Shown: positions 5,903 through 6,488 of the stretch, in pieces
Numbering within the stretch: the first letter of the stretch is position 1
Layout of the letters: each line of letters starts with the position of its first letter
Assembly: GCA_013298485.1 (NCBI GenBank)
Contig: JAAFHS010000159.1
Span: 1 to 6,488 of the forward strand
Origin: Rhodobacterales bacterium
GTDB lineage: Bacteria > Pseudomonadota > Alphaproteobacteria > Rhodobacterales > Rhodobacteraceae
Reading direction: 5' to 3'
DNA length: 6,488 nt
Program-made: the position numbers and the translations under genes
The notes under the pieces: generated by a model
The model's database searches: none
What the model was told of the DNA's origin: nothing
Seen by the model: only the letters and a program-made list of their open reading frames with translations

Positions 5903-6421
5903 TCAGGTGCCGATCAGCCTTCTGAACCAGCCTTTCTTCTTTTCCGTTGTCTCGTCCACCGCCGCTTCGACCTCATCATCAGGCCCCTCAACCGCGTCCT
6001 GAAAGCGGGTAAAGAACTCATCAGCCATCTTTTTGGCAAATCCATCAATAATCCGGCTGCCAAGTTGTGCCAGCTTTCCACCGACATTTGCCTTCACGAC
6101 ATAGGTGAGCTTAGTGCCGCCTTCGATCGGTTCCAGTGTGACATCTGCGCCGCCCTTGGCAAAACCGGCAGGGCCGCCTTTGCCTTCACCGCTGATTTTC
6201 AGGGATCGCCCCTCGACGATATCGGACAGCTGAACAACACCAGTGAACCGGGCCGAAACCGGGCCGACCCTTTGTACAACCACAGCCTCAAATCCGTCAG
6301 CAATTGACCCGGTCATGCTTTCGCAACCGGGTACACAGACTTTGAGGACTTCCGGGTCCAGGATTGCCGCCCAGACATGTGCCGGGTCCGCCTTGATGTC
6401 GCGGCTGTCAGATAGGTCCAT
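5903..6421 (-). CDS. coxG: CoxG-type SRPBCC-fold protein
   Basis: This 172-residue member of the CoxG (CO dehydrogenase subunit G) family has an SRPBCC hydrophobic-pocket domain at about 1-142. Family marks are VPGCESMTG (30-38), the G.G.AGFAKGGADVTLEP stretch (about 80-98), LGSRIIDGFAKKMADEFF (120-137) and a following F. Past the domain comes an acidic linker (146-160), then a short basic, aromatic tail, KKKGWFRRLIGT (161-172), a likely membrane-binding helix. In form I systems CoxG anchors CODH to the membrane, and it has been implicated in quinone handling. The same role here is inferred. An AGAGGGGG ribosome site (6436-6429) lies seven bases before the ATG. It is the first gene of the visible operon; form II clusters do not always carry one, so its presence suggests electrons reach the respiratory chain. 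Confidence 0.9.
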   Translation of the reverse strand: MDLSDSRDIKADPAHVWAAILDPEVLKVCVPGCESMTGSIADGFEAVVVQRVGPVSARFTGVVQLSDIVEGRSLKISGEGKGGPAGFAKGGADVTLEPIEGGTKLTYVVKANVGGKLAQLGSRIIDGFAKKMADEFFTRFQDAVEGPDDEVEAAVDETTEKKKGWFRRLIGT

Positions 6422-6445
6422 GAGTCTTCCCCCTCTTCGATCACC

Positions 6446-6475
6446 ATCCTAGGGCGCAAATCCGTTGCATGACAA
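6446..6475 (-). promoter_or_regulatory. Possible promoter of the cox operon
   Basis: On the minus strand, TTGTCA (6475-6470) and TAGGAT (6451-6446) are separated by 18 bases, matching consensus at five and four of six positions. The start point would be near 6439, leaving a short leader before the coxG ribosome site. It is weak evidence, because the upstream neighbour lies outside the window and the operon could begin further away. Otherwise nothing is seen in 6422-6488. Confidence 0.3.
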
Positions 6476-6488
6476 AGGAAATCTGCGT

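Noticed and set aside
2146..6421. True (form I) aerobic CO dehydrogenase operon
   Set aside because: The gene order S-L-M and the AYRGAGR loop lacking the Cu-binding Cys both indicate form II.

Overview
The window looks like chromosomal DNA from a marine-type alphaproteobacterium of the Rhodobacterales (Roseobacter group). This is inferred from the high G+C content, the protein sequences, and the combination of a ruvX tail, a DUF1289 gene, a stand-alone HNH gene and a form II cox cluster. No database search was possible. No mobile element, CRISPR array, rRNA or tRNA is visible.

Left part, plus strand (1-1174): the 3' part of ruvX/yqgF (its N-terminus lies outside the window), then a small secreted Cys-rich protein of unknown function whose start overlaps the ruvX stop by ATGA, then a short DUF1289 protein with a CxxxC-x8-CxxC signature. 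The gap before the DUF1289 gene holds two perfect inverted repeats.

Middle (1175-2145): the DUF1289 gene converges on a minus-strand HNH endonuclease gene across about 170 bases that contain short dyads but no gene. Upstream of the HNH gene lie a good sigma70-like promoter and a perfect DnaA box, followed by a strong terminator that closes the operon to the right.

Right part, minus strand (2146-6421): a compact four-gene operon read coxG-coxS-coxL-coxM. It encodes a SRPBCC membrane-association/quinone-binding-type protein, a two-[2Fe-2S] small subunit, a molybdopterin hydroxylase large subunit and an FAD subunit. The S-L-M order and the AYRGAGR active-site loop mark it as a form II ('putative') carbon monoxide dehydrogenase. 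It lacks the Cu-binding Cys of true aerobic CODH (AYRCSFR), so the substrate is probably not CO and is unknown. All cofactor-binding residues that can be checked are intact, so this should be an active molybdenum hydroxylase. No coxD/E/F maturation genes lie in the window, and the terminator right after coxM means that none follow in the same transcript.

There is no clear novel multi-gene system here. The points most worth a second look are the unassigned substrate of the GSLM cluster, the DnaA box in front of the HNH gene, the ruvX-coupled secreted protein, and the dyads around the DUF1289 gene.
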